Positions 8,371 through 18,193 of a DNA stretch of 64,000 bases are shown here, piece after piece (position 1 is the stretch's first letter; every line of letters begins with the position of its first letter). Below the pieces are notes generated by a model. That model saw only the letters and a list, made by a program, of their open reading frames with translations, was not told the DNA's origin and searched no databases. The translations under genes and the position numbers were made by a program. This DNA is from Caballeronia sp031450805 (GTDB lineage: Bacteria > Pseudomonadota > Gammaproteobacteria > Burkholderiales > Burkholderiaceae): the NCBI RefSeq assembly GCF_031450805.1, contig NZ_JARTVY010000003.1, positions 124,001-188,000 on the forward strand. Direction: 5' to 3'.

Positions 8371-9048
8371 ATGAAGATACTGATGGTAATGACATCGCAT
8401 GACGAACTCGGCGATACGGGTAGAAAGACTGGCTTCTGGCTTGAGGAATTTGCTGCGCCGTACTACACCTTCCTCGATGCGGGCATCGAGGTTACGGTGT
8501 GCTCTCCGAAAGGCGGACAGCCGCCCATCGATCCGAAAAGCGATACGCCTGAAGGCAAGACGGACCTGACAGAGCGCTTCAAGCGTGATGTTGCCGCGCA
8601 GCACGTGCTTGCCAACGCGGCCGTATTGGCGGACATGGAACCAGACAAGTACGACGCTGTCTTCTATCCCGGTGGTCACGGGCCCTTGTGGGACCTTGCT
8701 GAGGATCCCATCTCTGTCGCGCTGATCGAGCGCTTTTATAACGCGGGCAAACCGGTGGCGTTCGTGTGCCATTCGCCCGGTGTGTTGCGCCACGTCAAAT
8801 TCGATGGCGAGCCACTGGTTAAAGGAAGGCGCGTCTCGGGCTTCACGAACTCGGAGGAAGAGGCGGTGCAACTCACGCATGTCGTACCGTTCCTCGTCGA
8901 GGATGAACTGAAACGTCTGGGCGGCCGCTTTGAAAAAGTCGCTGACTGGGAGGCGCTGTCGATCATCGACGGCCGTCTCATCACGGGCCAGAATCCAGCG
9001 TCTTCGCAAGCGGTAGCGCGAGATCTGTTAGACATGCTGCACAGATAG
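8371..9048 (+). CDS. DJ-1/PfpI-family protein
   Basis: A 225-residue type 1 glutamine amidotransferase-like protein (MKILMVMTSHDELGDTGRKT). The nucleophile Cys is in AFVCHSPGVL and there is a preceding FYPGGHGPLWDL motif. The layout matches the HSP31/YajL-like chaperone-deglycase group, which acts on glyoxal-damaged or stress-damaged molecules. I chose ATG 8371 because the upstream extension from 8320 is not conserved-looking. It lies 41 bp before an enoyl-CoA hydratase gene on the same strand. Confidence 0.85.
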   Translation: MKILMVMTSHDELGDTGRKTGFWLEEFAAPYYTFLDAGIEVTVCSPKGGQPPIDPKSDTPEGKTDLTERFKRDVAAQHVLANAAVLADMEPDKYDAVFYPGGHGPLWDLAEDPISVALIERFYNAGKPVAFVCHSPGVLRHVKFDGEPLVKGRRVSGFTNSEEEAVQLTHVVPFLVEDELKRLGGRFEKVADWEALSIIDGRLITGQNPASSQAVARDLLDMLHR

Positions 9049-9089
9049 GCCGAGCGACCGAATCGGACATTCACTTCCCGGAGAACGAC

Positions 9090-9932
9090 ATGAATCAAGA
9101 GAGCGCAGATGCGCAGATCAAGGTCGAACGTCGCAGCCCTTGGTATTGGCGAGTAGTCTTCGATCGTCCACCATTCAACATTTTCGGGCCGGATACGATG
9201 CCACAACTGGGCGCGGTGGTGACCGCACTCGAAAACGACCCCCATCTGAAGGTGGTGGTTTTCGACAGCGCTGTGCCGGACTTCTTCCTCACCCATTACG
9301 ACTTCGTCCCTCCGCTCGAAGTGACGATGAATCTGCCGCCCGGCCCGACAGGCATGCCGCCGCTACCGGACATGCTGGCGCGCATCGGGCGTGCTTCTGT
9401 CATCTCGATTGCGAAAATTCGCGGGCGTGCGTCGGGCGTCGGCAGTGAACTGGCGCTTGCAAGCGATATGCGCTTTGCCAGCAACGAGTATGCGTTGCTG
9501 TCGCAATGGGAAATCGGCGCCGCGCTCGTACCGGGAGGTGGTCCAATGACGCGTCTATCGCGGTTGATCGGACGGGGCCGCGCACTCGAAGTGTTGACGA
9601 GCGGAAACGACATCGATGGTCCACTCGCTGAACGCTACGGGTATGTCAACCGCTCGCTGCCCGACGGCGAACTCGACGCATTTGTCGACGGTCTTGCGAC
9701 GCGCATCAGCTTATTCGATAAGCAGTCGCTCAGTGCCATCAAGCAGCTTGTCAACGCACAGACGCTGCCGCCAGACTCTGCGGTTGCGCCGGAGTGGGAT
9801 GCGTTCATTGCGTCGGTCGGACGGCCGGCCGCGCAAGAAAAGATCGGCCAGTTGATGAAACTGGGCCTGCAGAATGAATACGACGTCGAAGCGCGACTCG
9901 GGCACTATAGAGGCACACTACTCTGGCGTTAG
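9090..9932 (+). CDS. Enoyl-CoA hydratase/isomerase-family protein
   Basis: A 280-residue crotonase-fold protein. The CoA-binding/oxyanion segment reads GRASGVGSELALASDMRFAS and is followed by LSQWEIGAALVPGGGPMTRL. The canonical catalytic Glu pair of hydratases is only partly present (EIGAALVPGGG), so the reaction may not be simple enoyl hydration. A possible ribosome-binding site is GGAGAA just upstream. It is probably co-transcribed with the DJ-1/PfpI gene. Confidence 0.8.
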   Translation: MNQESADAQIKVERRSPWYWRVVFDRPPFNIFGPDTMPQLGAVVTALENDPHLKVVVFDSAVPDFFLTHYDFVPPLEVTMNLPPGPTGMPPLPDMLARIGRASVISIAKIRGRASGVGSELALASDMRFASNEYALLSQWEIGAALVPGGGPMTRLSRLIGRGRALEVLTSGNDIDGPLAERYGYVNRSLPDGELDAFVDGLATRISLFDKQSLSAIKQLVNAQTLPPDSAVAPEWDAFIASVGRPAAQEKIGQLMKLGLQNEYDVEARLGHYRGTLLWR

Positions 9933-10072
9933 TTGCTGCGCGGGACAGGGCTGTGAGGTTGGTAGCGCTTCCCATGTTAGCCTGTGTCCGGTTTAGTGAG
10001 CGATGTGACTCGCACAAGAGTACAGGTGCGCATCGCGCTTGCCGGATATCAGCGAGATGAGGAGCGCCTCGA

Positions 10073-13000
10073 ATGGATCTGACTGGCTTTTCGCTAGAGC
10101 CGCTGCATGACGATGGTGACATGCTGCTTTGCCGCGCGCGCAAACCCGGCGCTCCGGGCTCGGTGCTAGCGCTTGTGGCTGCGAAGCCAGCGTCGCACAG
10201 CATCAGTCGGCTCGAACGCGAGTACGGCCTTGCATCGTTGCTCGATCCGGAGTGGGCTGCACAGCCGCTCGCACTCGACCTCAGCCATGTGCCGCCCGTG
10301 CTCATTCTCGACGACAGTGGCGGTGCGCCGTTGAGTCGCTTGCTCAATCGACCGCTAGCGCTTCCGCGCTTCTTGCGCATCGCCGCGAGCCTCGCACAAG
10401 CAATCGCGCGGGCGCACGCACGCGGCATCTTGCACAAAGACATCAAGCCGGCGAATGTGCTGGTCGATGCGAGCGACAACGTGCGACTTACCGGTTTTGG
10501 AATTGCGGCTATGTCGCGGATTGAGCGTGATGCGGCCGCTTCTTCCACGCTGATTCGGGGCACCCTGATGTACATGGCGCCCGAACAGACCGGCCGTATG
10601 AACCGGCCTCCCGATGAACGAAGCGATTTATATTCGTTTGGCGTGGTCTGCTATGAGATGCTTACGGGCACGCCGCCATTCTCCGCGTCCGACCCTATCG
10701 AATGGATTCATTGTCATGTCGCTCGCCGGCCGGTGCCGCCGTCGGAGCGCGTGCAAGACTTGCCGCTAGTTGTCGAGCACATCGTAGAGAAGTTGCTGGA
10801 AAAAAACCCGGAGGACCGCTATCAGACAGCAACAGGGGTACACGTCGATCTGCTACGTTGCCTATCGGAGTGGGAGACTCAGCATGCGATCGCACCGTTC
10901 GCGCTCGGCACGCGTGACGCATCGTACCGGATACAAATCCCGGAGAAACTTCATGGCCGGAATGCGCAGATCGACCAGCTGATCGCGACGTTCGACGAGG
11001 TAGCGACTCAGGGCGATACTCAAATCGTTTTCTTGTCGGGCTATGCGGGCGTCGGCAAGTCCTCGATGGTGAGCCATTTGCAGAGCGCGCTCGCGGGCGC
11101 ACGCCCGCTGTTTGCATCTGGCAAGTTCGATCAGTACCGCGCCGACACGCCGTACGTGCCGCTCGTGCAAGCGTTTCAGTCGCTCGTGCGCGACTTGCTC
11201 GTTAGCGGCGACAGGGAGCTAGAACAATGGCAGCACGCGCTGCCGGAGGCGCTTGCGCCCAACGGCCGGCTGATGCTCAATCTCGTCCCCGAATTGGCGC
11301 TGATCATCGGGGAGCAGCCCGCGGTTCCGGACTTGTCACCGGACGATGCGCGCAACCGCCTGTATATCGCGTTTCGACGCTTCCTGAGCGTATTCGCGCA
11401 GCCTGGGCATCCTCTCGTGTTGTTCATCGACGATCTGCAATGGCACGACGCTGCCACGCTCGATTTCTTCGTGCATTTGGCCACGCACCGCGACATTCGG
11501 AACATGCTGCTGATTGGCGCTTATCGGAACAACGAGGCGGGTTCGCAAGTTCGGCTCGCAACGATGATCGATGACATCCGCAAAGCTGGCTCGAAACCGC
11601 ATCTGTTAGAGCTGTTGCCGTTGAGCATGACGAGTGCTGCGGAGTTCGTTGGCGATTTGCTGCGCTGTCCGGCCGCAACGGCTGCGCCGCTTGCCGAGCT
11701 TGTCCACGAGAAAACGGGCGGCAACCCTTTTTACCTGGTTCAGTTTCTCACCGCGCTTGCCGACGACGGTCTCATCGCGTTCGATCATCAGGCCGGCATT
11801 TGGACATGGAGCCTGCCGCGAATTCGCGATAGAGAATTGACCGACAACGTCGCCGGTCTGATGGCGGCCAAACTATACCGCTTGCCGCATGCCACGCGGG
11901 AGGTTCTAAGTCAGCTCGCGATACTGGGCAATATCGCGAACCTGGACGCGTTGGCACGGACACGCGATGAGCCAAGGGCATCCGTGGATATGAAGCTCTG
12001 GGATGCTGTGAATGCGGGCCTGCTACACCGCGTCGGGGACGCGTTCATGTTTGCGCACGATCGCGTCCAGGAAGCCGCGTATGCGCTGATTCCGGAGGCA
12101 GACCGCCCCGCGGCGCATTTACAGCTCGGCCGGGCCCTCGCATCCGAGGCACCGGCTGATGCGGCGGATCCGGCCATTTTCGATATCGTCAACCACCTGA
12201 ATCGTGGTGCGTCGCTTATGACAGATGAAGCGGAGCGCCAGCGCACTGTTGCCTTAAACTTCGCGGCAGGACGGCGGGCAATGAACTCCGCTGCTTTCGC
12301 GTCGGCGCGTAACTATCTCTCTAACGGCGTAGCTCTGATTGCCGAGAATGCCTGGTCGCGCGACTACGATGGCACCTTTGATCTGTATCTGGCGTTCGCC
12401 GAATGCCAGTTCGTTATGGCTGATTTTGCCGACGCGGATGCGCTGTTCGACGCGATCCTGGGCCGCGCCCGTTCGAATCTGTATCGCGCGCGGGTTCATG
12501 CCTTGCGCATGGAGCTGTACCAGGTTGCGGGGCGATACGATGAGAGCTTTGACGTGGCTCGCGAGGCGTTGCGCGAATTCGGCGTGCTGCTGCCGTCCGA
12601 GGACGAAGGCGCCGCGCTGCAATTCGAGGCGGAGCTGCGTGACGTTGCTGCGAACCTGGCGGGACGCGCCATCGATCGGCTTGTCGATGCACCGGTCGCA
12701 TCGGATGATGCTGCCCGAACCATCGTGGATCTTTTGGTCGAATCGATGCCTTGCGCTTTCATCGCCCGTCCGGCGTTCTATCCGCTCGTGACGCTAAAGG
12801 CGGTCAACCTGTCCCTGCGTGTAGGTAACACCGACAAATCAAGCTTCGCGTACGGTAACTACGCGTTGATTTTGGTGTCGCGCATCGGCGACATCGTCTC
12901 GGCCGTGCAGTTCTCCGAGATGTCGTTGCGTCTCAATGAGAGATTCGACAATCGACGGTTCCAGGGCAAGCTGCTGCATTTGCACGGCAATCACGTCAAC

Positions 13001-16000
13001 TTTTGGCGACGGCATATATCGACCGACCTGGCGATTCTCGAGCGCGCTAGTGCCGCATGCCTCGATGTCGGCGACCTTGCCTTTGCCGGCTATCTGGCCT
13101 TCACCACGGTGTGGCAGACGATCGAGAAAGGCGCGCCGCTCGCCGACGTTCAACGCACGGCCCAAACGCACGCTGCATTTGCGCAGCAAAGCCACAACGA
13201 TGCGGTCTACGAGACAATTCGCCTGCAACAGGGTTTCGTCGCCGCGTTGCAAGGCCAGTCGGGTCATGCGCTCGATGACGATGCGTCGTTAGCAGTGGTC
13301 ATGCGGGCGAATTTCGGCTGCGGCATCGCGTTCTGCCACATCATGCGGATGATCCACGCCTTCATGGATGGACGTTATCGTGCAGCCCTCGGGGCCGCAC
13401 GCGAAGCGCAGTCGACGCTAAATGCCGTGATGGCGCTTCCAATCGAGCCTACGTTCCATTTCTTTCATGCATTGACGCTCGTCGCGCTCGATGCCTCGGA
13501 AAACGAAAACCAGCAAGCAGAATCGCGCCGCGTCGTTCATGCCGTATGTGACAAATTCGAGTCGTGGGCGAAGCATTGCCCCGCAAACTTTCAGCATCGG
13601 CATGCGCTTCTTCGCGCGGAAGTCGCGCGCGTCGAAGGCCGCGACTCGGAAGCGATGCTACTGTACGAAGAAGCGGTGCGCCTGGCCCGCGAGCACGGCT
13701 TGATTCACGTGCAGGCGCTCTCGCACGAGTTGGCCGGGCGCTTCTACGCAGAGCGTGGGCTCGGGACGATTGCGGATAGCTATATGCTGAACGCTCGCGC
13801 CTGCTACGAACGCTGGGGTGCGACCGGCAAGGTCGATCAACTCGTGCGGCGTTACACGGCCCTCCAACAGGATGCATTCAAATCCGACGGCGCCATCTCG
13901 ACATCGAGTGAGCAGCTCGACCTTGCCACGGTCGTCAGCGTGTCGCGGTCGCTTTTTAGCGGCCTCGATATGAACGACCTGATACACACGCTGATGAGGC
14001 TCGCACTCGAACATGCGGGCGGAAGCCGTTGCGTGCTGATACTGAAACGCCCGAAGGGATTGGTTGTGGAAGCGGAAGCCGCGACGTGCGCTGATGGCGT
14101 GGACGTGCGGCTTCTGAAGATCCGTTTCGAGGAGGCAGATCTGCCCGAATCAGTGCTGCGCTATGTGATCCGCGCGTCCGACAGCCTCTTGCTCGACGAT
14201 GCGTCCGCGGTCACGCCGTATTCCCTCGACGACTATGTCCGGCGCCACGGGTCGCGATCCATCTTATGCCTCCCGCTGATTAAACAAGCCAGGCTAATCG
14301 GCGTGCTGTACCTGGAGAACAACCTTGCGTCGAACGCGTTCACGCCGGCACGCACGGCGATGCTCCGATTGCTTGCTACGCAAGCGGCGATGTCTTTGGA
14401 AAGCGCGCGGCTCTACGCCGATCTTCAGAATGCCGAAGCGCTGCTTGCAGAAGCGCAGCGGCTGAGTAGCACGGGCAGTTTTGACTGGCACGTGCGAAGC
14501 GGCGAGCTTTTTTGGTCGAGAGAGAGCTTTCGGATCTTCGAGTACGAGGGCACGACCACGCCGACCATTGCATTGATGCTTGCGCGCGTACACCCGGAGG
14601 ACGCGGCCTATGTGCGGCTTGTGCTCGACCGGGCGACCCGCGACCGGGAGCCACTCGATGTCGAGTGTCGACTATTGCTGCCGGACGGCTCTGTGCGGCA
14701 TCTCCAACTCATCGCGCGTGTGGTGGTCGATGCTGACGCGGGGATGCGCGTAGTCGGCGCGCTCAAAGACATTACGACGCGCAAGCGCGCGCATGCTGCG
14801 CTCGCGCGCAGCGAACATCGATATCGCACGCTGTTCTTCGATATGCCAGTTGGGCTATGGCAGGTTGATGCCCAACCGCTCACGACGTTGCTGGCGAAAC
14901 TGCGGGCGCAGGGCGTATACGACGTGTCCCGTTACATCGACGAACATCCTGGCTGGCTCGATCGCGCAATGGAGCTGCTGCGTGTGGATGAAGTCAATAT
15001 TCACGCCGCGCAGATGTTCGGCGCACGCGATAGGACTGTGTTGCTCGGGCCCCTGCGCTGGCTATGGCGTGAGCGGCCGGACACCTTTCGGCGCGTCCTC
15101 GAAAGCCGATACGGCGGCGCATCGCTGTTTCAGGAACAAACCAAGCTTCCTACGCTCGACGGACGGAGCATCGATGTACTGCTCACAGTTGCACATCCCG
15201 GTGGCGCCGAAGAATCAGGTATGGTGTTGATCAGTCTTGTCGATCTGACAGAGCGCATCCGCGCTGAGGAACTGCTGCAGCAACTGCAAGCGGAATTCGC
15301 CCACGCGGCCCGCGTTTCCATGCTCGGGGAGCTAACGGCATCCATCGCGCACGAGCTGAAGCAGCCGCTGGCGGCTATCAGAATGAACAGCTCGCTCGGC
15401 AACCGATGGCTAGACCGGTCTGAACCGGACATCGCGGAAGCCCGGCTTGTCAATCAGCACATCACGGTCGATGCGCAGCGCGCCGTCGAAATCGTCGATC
15501 GCATTCACGCAATGGCGACGCGGCGCGAATTGAAGCGGGTCGCAGCGCCGCTCGATCCGCTCGTCGATGAGGCGCTGCTTTTCCTGCATCACGAATTGCA
15601 TAAGCGGGGCATCGCCATCGTGCGCAAACGCGCGGCTGGTGTGCCGGTGGTAATTGTGGACAGGGTGCAGTTGCAGCAGGTTGTCGTAAATCTCGTCGTC
15701 AACGCGATGCAGGCAATGGAGGCCGCAGCGGTCACGGGCGGCCAGATTACTGTCGCGACGCATGCTCTCGATACTTCGTCGGTCACGTGCTCCGTTGAGG
15801 ACGGCGGGCCGGGCATCGACCTGGGAAACGTTAAGCGCGTTTTCGAAAGCTTCTACACGACGAAGGCAGGCGGCATGGGTATGGGACTCGCCATTTCGCG
15901 CTCGATCATCGAAATGCACGGTGGGACCATTGCCGCCGACAACGCGTCTCCGCATGGGGGCGCGCGCTTTTTCTTCACACTTCCGCTTGCTGCGTCGCCG

Positions 16001-16027
16001 GCGGAAGTGAACGAGGGTGCTGTCTAG
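10073..16027 (+). CDS. Trifunctional Ser/Thr kinase-AAA ATPase-sensor histidine kinase
   Basis: A single 1984-residue protein. Residues ~1-270 form a protein-kinase fold with HKDIKPANVL near residue 121 and activation segment LTGFGIA, that is GFG in place of DFG. A STAND/AAA_16 ATPase follows with Walker A GYAGVGKSSM and Walker B LFIDDLQWHD. After a long helical-repeat region come a GAF domain (~1290-1440), PAS domain(s) (~1460-1740), a dimerisation helix SIAHELKQPLAAI with phospho-acceptor His1760, and an HATPase with NLVVNAMQAM, DGGPGID and GMGMGLAIS. The protein is probably cytoplasmic, since no membrane helices are evident. The family is known in proteobacteria but poorly studied. It lacks its own receiver; the nearby FixJ-like regulator is a possible partner. 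Confidence 0.9.
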   Translation: MDLTGFSLEPLHDDGDMLLCRARKPGAPGSVLALVAAKPASHSISRLEREYGLASLLDPEWAAQPLALDLSHVPPVLILDDSGGAPLSRLLNRPLALPRFLRIAASLAQAIARAHARGILHKDIKPANVLVDASDNVRLTGFGIAAMSRIERDAAASSTLIRGTLMYMAPEQTGRMNRPPDERSDLYSFGVVCYEMLTGTPPFSASDPIEWIHCHVARRPVPPSERVQDLPLVVEHIVEKLLEKNPEDRYQTATGVHVDLLRCLSEWETQHAIAPFALGTRDASYRIQIPEKLHGRNAQIDQLIATFDEVATQGDTQIVFLSGYAGVGKSSMVSHLQSALAGARPLFASGKFDQYRADTPYVPLVQAFQSLVRDLLVSGDRELEQWQHALPEALAPNGRLMLNLVPELALIIGEQPAVPDLSPDDARNRLYIAFRRFLSVFAQPGHPLVLFIDDLQWHDAATLDFFVHLATHRDIRNMLLIGAYRNNEAGSQVRLATMIDDIRKAGSKPHLLELLPLSMTSAAEFVGDLLRCPAATAAPLAELVHEKTGGNPFYLVQFLTALADDGLIAFDHQAGIWTWSLPRIRDRELTDNVAGLMAAKLYRLPHATREVLSQLAILGNIANLDALARTRDEPRASVDMKLWDAVNAGLLHRVGDAFMFAHDRVQEAAYALIPEADRPAAHLQLGRALASEAPADAADPAIFDIVNHLNRGASLMTDEAERQRTVALNFAAGRRAMNSAAFASARNYLSNGVALIAENAWSRDYDGTFDLYLAFAECQFVMADFADADALFDAILGRARSNLYRARVHALRMELYQVAGRYDESFDVAREALREFGVLLPSEDEGAALQFEAELRDVAANLAGRAIDRLVDAPVASDDAARTIVDLLVESMPCAFIARPAFYPLVTLKAVNLSLRVGNTDKSSFAYGNYALILVSRIGDIVSAVQFSEMSLRLNERFDNRRFQGKLLHLHGNHVNFWRRHISTDLAILERASAACLDVGDLAFAGYLAFTTVWQTIEKGAPLADVQRTAQTHAAFAQQSHNDAVYETIRLQQGFVAALQGQSGHALDDDASLAVVMRANFGCGIAFCHIMRMIHAFMDGRYRAALGAAREAQSTLNAVMALPIEPTFHFFHALTLVALDASENENQQAESRRVVHAVCDKFESWAKHCPANFQHRHALLRAEVARVEGRDSEAMLLYEEAVRLAREHGLIHVQALSHELAGRFYAERGLGTIADSYMLNARACYERWGATGKVDQLVRRYTALQQDAFKSDGAISTSSEQLDLATVVSVSRSLFSGLDMNDLIHTLMRLALEHAGGSRCVLILKRPKGLVVEAEAATCADGVDVRLLKIRFEEADLPESVLRYVIRASDSLLLDDASAVTPYSLDDYVRRHGSRSILCLPLIKQARLIGVLYLENNLASNAFTPARTAMLRLLATQAAMSLESARLYADLQNAEALLAEAQRLSSTGSFDWHVRSGELFWSRESFRIFEYEGTTTPTIALMLARVHPEDAAYVRLVLDRATRDREPLDVECRLLLPDGSVRHLQLIARVVVDADAGMRVVGALKDITTRKRAHAALARSEHRYRTLFFDMPVGLWQVDAQPLTTLLAKLRAQGVYDVSRYIDEHPGWLDRAMELLRVDEVNIHAAQMFGARDRTVLLGPLRWLWRERPDTFRRVLESRYGGASLFQEQTKLPTLDGRSIDVLLTVAHPGGAEESGMVLISLVDLTERIRAEELLQQLQAEFAHAARVSMLGELTASIAHELKQPLAAIRMNSSLGNRWLDRSEPDIAEARLVNQHITVDAQRAVEIVDRIHAMATRRELKRVAAPLDPLVDEALLFLHHELHKRGIAIVRKRAAGVPVVIVDRVQLQQVVVNLVVNAMQAMEAAAVTGGQITVATHALDTSSVTCSVEDGGPGIDLGNVKRVFESFYTTKAGGMGMGLAISRSIIEMHGGTIAADNASPHGGARFFFTLPLAASPAEVNEGAV

Positions 16028-16176
16028 CGGGGTTCCTTTCGTACGCGGAAGTCATACGTATGGATAGCATCCCAATACCTCGCGACAATTGAAGCACAGC
16101 AAAAAAATGCCTGTAATAGAGCCTGATTTCCGACCCTTGCGTGATGCGCCGGGTCGTCACCCTCAGGAGCCAAGGT

Positions 16177-16536
16177 ATGCAAACGCGAGCGTTCATTCTA
16201 TCCATGGCGGCCGTGACGGCGTTCTCCGCGACGTCGCTGGCGGAAATGCCAAGGGCCTTCGCCGCTGATCTTTCTACCACCGGCGTTGATGCGCCTACCA
16301 AGAAACAGGTCCACGCGGAAAATCGTGCGCTGAGCCACGCCGTCCGACAGTCCTTCACGCACACGCGCGGGCTAGACGCTTCCCGCATTAACGTTGTCTC
16401 ACGCGGCAGCACCGTCACGCTTGCCGGTAGCGCGCCGGATCAAGTCCAGATCGAGGCCGCCGGCGCTGCGGCGTCAAAGGTGGCCGGCGTGGGTCGTGTC
16501 GATAACCGGCTGACGGTGAGTGAGCCGGGTCATTAG
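16177..16536 (+). CDS. Secreted BON-domain protein
   Basis: A 119-residue protein with a cleavable signal peptide (MQTRAFILSMAAVTAFSATS, ending near AFA-AD). A single BON domain follows (residues ~50-115: SRINVVSRGSTVTLAGSAPD and AASKVAGVGRVDNRL). BON proteins are periplasmic and bind lipid or act in envelope stress. ATG 16177 has AGGAG 7 nt upstream and starts the signal peptide directly. Confidence 0.85.
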   Translation: MQTRAFILSMAAVTAFSATSLAEMPRAFAADLSTTGVDAPTKKQVHAENRALSHAVRQSFTHTRGLDASRINVVSRGSTVTLAGSAPDQVQIEAAGAAASKVAGVGRVDNRLTVSEPGH

Positions 16537-16615
16537 TCCGATTCGCAATCAATAGCGTTTGAGCGACAGGCCGTTCTGCATCGACGAACGAGACAACGCA
16601 AGCAAGGAGTCAACG

Positions 16616-16910
16616 ATGAACCAGCCCAGTCTCGACATGAAGCTCGAGATCGTCGTCATTGCAGTGTCGGATACCGACCGCGCGAAGCAGTTCTATGGTG
16701 GTCTTGGATGGCGGCTCGACGTCGACTTCAAAACCGACGATGGCTATCGCGTCGTCCAGTTCACGCCAACCGGTTCGGAGTGCTCCGTTATCTTCGGCCA
16801 GAACGTAACCGACGCCGCTCCGGGCTCCGCGCGCGGACATTATTTAGTTGTTCCGGACATCGTTGCGGCTCGTATGGAACTCCTGAGTCGCGGAGTGGAA
16901 GTTAGCGAGC
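16616..16910 (+). pseudogene. VOC/glyoxalase-family gene, 5' part (split by IS3-family copy 1)
   Basis: The 5' part encodes MNQPSLDMKLEIVVIAVSDT, DRAKQFYGGLGWRLDVDF and a stretch to GVEVSE, a vicinal-oxygen-chelate metalloenzyme half. ATG 16616 has AAGGAG 8 nt upstream. Joining base 16910 to 18194, that is removing the IS and one AGC duplication, gives EVSELFHDAGGVFHRA in one frame and a complete 174-residue protein. VOC enzymes include glyoxalases, dioxygenases and resistance proteins; the substrate here is unknown. An isochorismatase-type gene follows at 18444 and was probably in the same operon. Confidence 0.85.
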
Positions 16911-16940
16911 TGACCCTGCCTCCTTTCCACGTACAGCAAA

Positions 16941-17804
16941 TTATGCAGCGATCATCCTAGCCTCGTAATCGACGGGAGTGGAGAAATCGATAGAGGTGTG
17001 CAGGCGTTGTCGATTGTAGTAGCCCTCAATCCAGTCGACGATATCCAGACGAGCCTGAGCGCGGGTTTCGTAGCGAACCTGATAGATTCGCTCGACTTTC
17101 AGGGTTTTGAAGAAGCTTTCCATTGGCGCGTTGTCCCATGCATTAGCGCGACGGCTCATCGAAACGTTCATCTTGAAGTCGGCGGCCAGTTTTCGGTACG
17201 CCCGACTTGCATATTGACTTCCGCGATCGGAATGTAACAACAACCCTGGCGGGGGCTTACGGTGCCAGCACGCGCCGCGCAGTGCCTGGCAGACCAGTTC
17301 CGCGTTGATGCGCTCTGACATTGACCAGCCTACGATGCGTCGGCTTGCCAGATCCAGAATGGCAGCTAGGTATAACCAACCTTCGCCGGTCCTGATGAAG
17401 GTGATGTCGCTGACCCAAGCCTGATCGGGCTGCCAGCCGTCAAAACGACGATCAAGCAGGTTGGGAGCCACCGGTAAGCGGTGTGTCGAATCCGTCGTCA
17501 CCCGATACGGGCGTTTATAGACCGGCCGCAGCTCTAAGCGTTGCAGGCTACGGCGTACACGCTCAGCGCTGGCCGGCTGGCCCTGGATCCTTAATTGCCT
17601 TACGATCCGAGGACGGCCGTAGCTGCCGCGACTGGCGCGATGAATCGCTGCCACCTCCCGATCAAGCGCGGCGTTGGCCTGCGCTCGCTGACTTGGCCCG
17701 CGCTTACGCCACTGGCAATATCCGCTGCGCGACACCGTCAGGATGTGACACAGCCGAGTAACACTGTACTGGTCGCGGTGCTCGTCGATCCATGCGTACT
17801 TCAC
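16941..17804 (-). CDS. IS3-family transposase OrfB, copy 1
   Basis: A 287-residue integrase-core protein with an HTH_21 segment (KYAWIDEHRDQYSVTRLCHI) and the DDE triad in WVSDITFIR, LLHSDRGSQYAS and WDNAPMESFFKTLK. Its ATG overlaps the orfA stop by 4 nt. IS3-family elements usually make the active OrfAB fusion by programmed -1 frameshifting near this overlap. The copy is intact. Confidence 0.95.
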   Translation of the reverse strand: MKYAWIDEHRDQYSVTRLCHILTVSRSGYCQWRKRGPSQRAQANAALDREVAAIHRASRGSYGRPRIVRQLRIQGQPASAERVRRSLQRLELRPVYKRPYRVTTDSTHRLPVAPNLLDRRFDGWQPDQAWVSDITFIRTGEGWLYLAAILDLASRRIVGWSMSERINAELVCQALRGACWHRKPPPGLLLHSDRGSQYASRAYRKLAADFKMNVSMSRRANAWDNAPMESFFKTLKVERIYQVRYETRAQARLDIVDWIEGYYNRQRLHTSIDFSTPVDYEARMIAA

Positions 17805-18127
17805 CGCGACCCCTTCACGAAGTACGCCGTCGCTTTTCGAAGGATCTCGATATCAAGTCGCGCACTGGCGAGCTCTTTGCGAAGGCGGCTGTTCTCCGCC
17901 TCCAGTTCGTTGACCGGGCGCGTCGGTCGCGTGCTCTTCACTTCGTGACTGTCGACCTCGCCGATACGTTGAGCAGCGCGACTGCGTCGACTCCAATTGC
18001 CCAAGGTTGCCACGGGCACTCCAAGCCTACGCGCGGCTTCGTGCTGCCCGACTGATTCGGCAAGCCTAATGGCCTCGACCTTGAACTCGTCCGTGTACTG
18101 CCGCTTTGGCACTAGCTTCTCTGACAT
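17801..18127 (-). CDS. IS3-family transposase OrfA, copy 1
   Basis: A 108-residue protein beginning MSEKLVPKRQYTDEFKVEAI. An HTH region (EAARRLGVPVATLGNWSRRS) is followed by a leucine-zipper-like helix (VNELEAENSRLRKELASARL) used for multimerisation. ATG 18127 has GGAGG 7 nt upstream, so it is preferred over the in-frame start at 18157. Confidence 0.9.
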   Translation of the reverse strand: MSEKLVPKRQYTDEFKVEAIRLAESVGQHEAARRLGVPVATLGNWSRRSRAAQRIGEVDSHEVKSTRPTRPVNELEAENSRLRKELASARLDIEILRKATAYFVKGSR

Positions 18128-18193
18128 TAAAACCTCCGTACAAACAGAAATTAGCAAATTCCTGCTGTACGTGAAATCGAGGCATGGTCAAGC

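Larger units (their letters stand above)
16911..18190 (-). mobile_element. IS3-family insertion sequence, copy 1 (1280 bp)
   Basis: The element is bounded by imperfect inverted repeats: TGACCCTGCCTCCTTTCCAC at the left and, as reverse complement of the right end, TGACCATGCCTCGATTTCAC. Both continue into GTACAGCA. The flanking duplication is AGC (16908-16910 and 18191-18193). It carries orfA and orfB on the minus strand with an ATGA overlap. It is essentially the same sequence as the copies at 36369 and 45701. The host gene is the VOC gene. Confidence 0.95.

Noticed and set aside
8224..9009. 261-codon minus-strand ORF opposite the DJ-1/PfpI gene
   Set aside because: It is a shadow of a gene with clear motifs and has no recognisable family.
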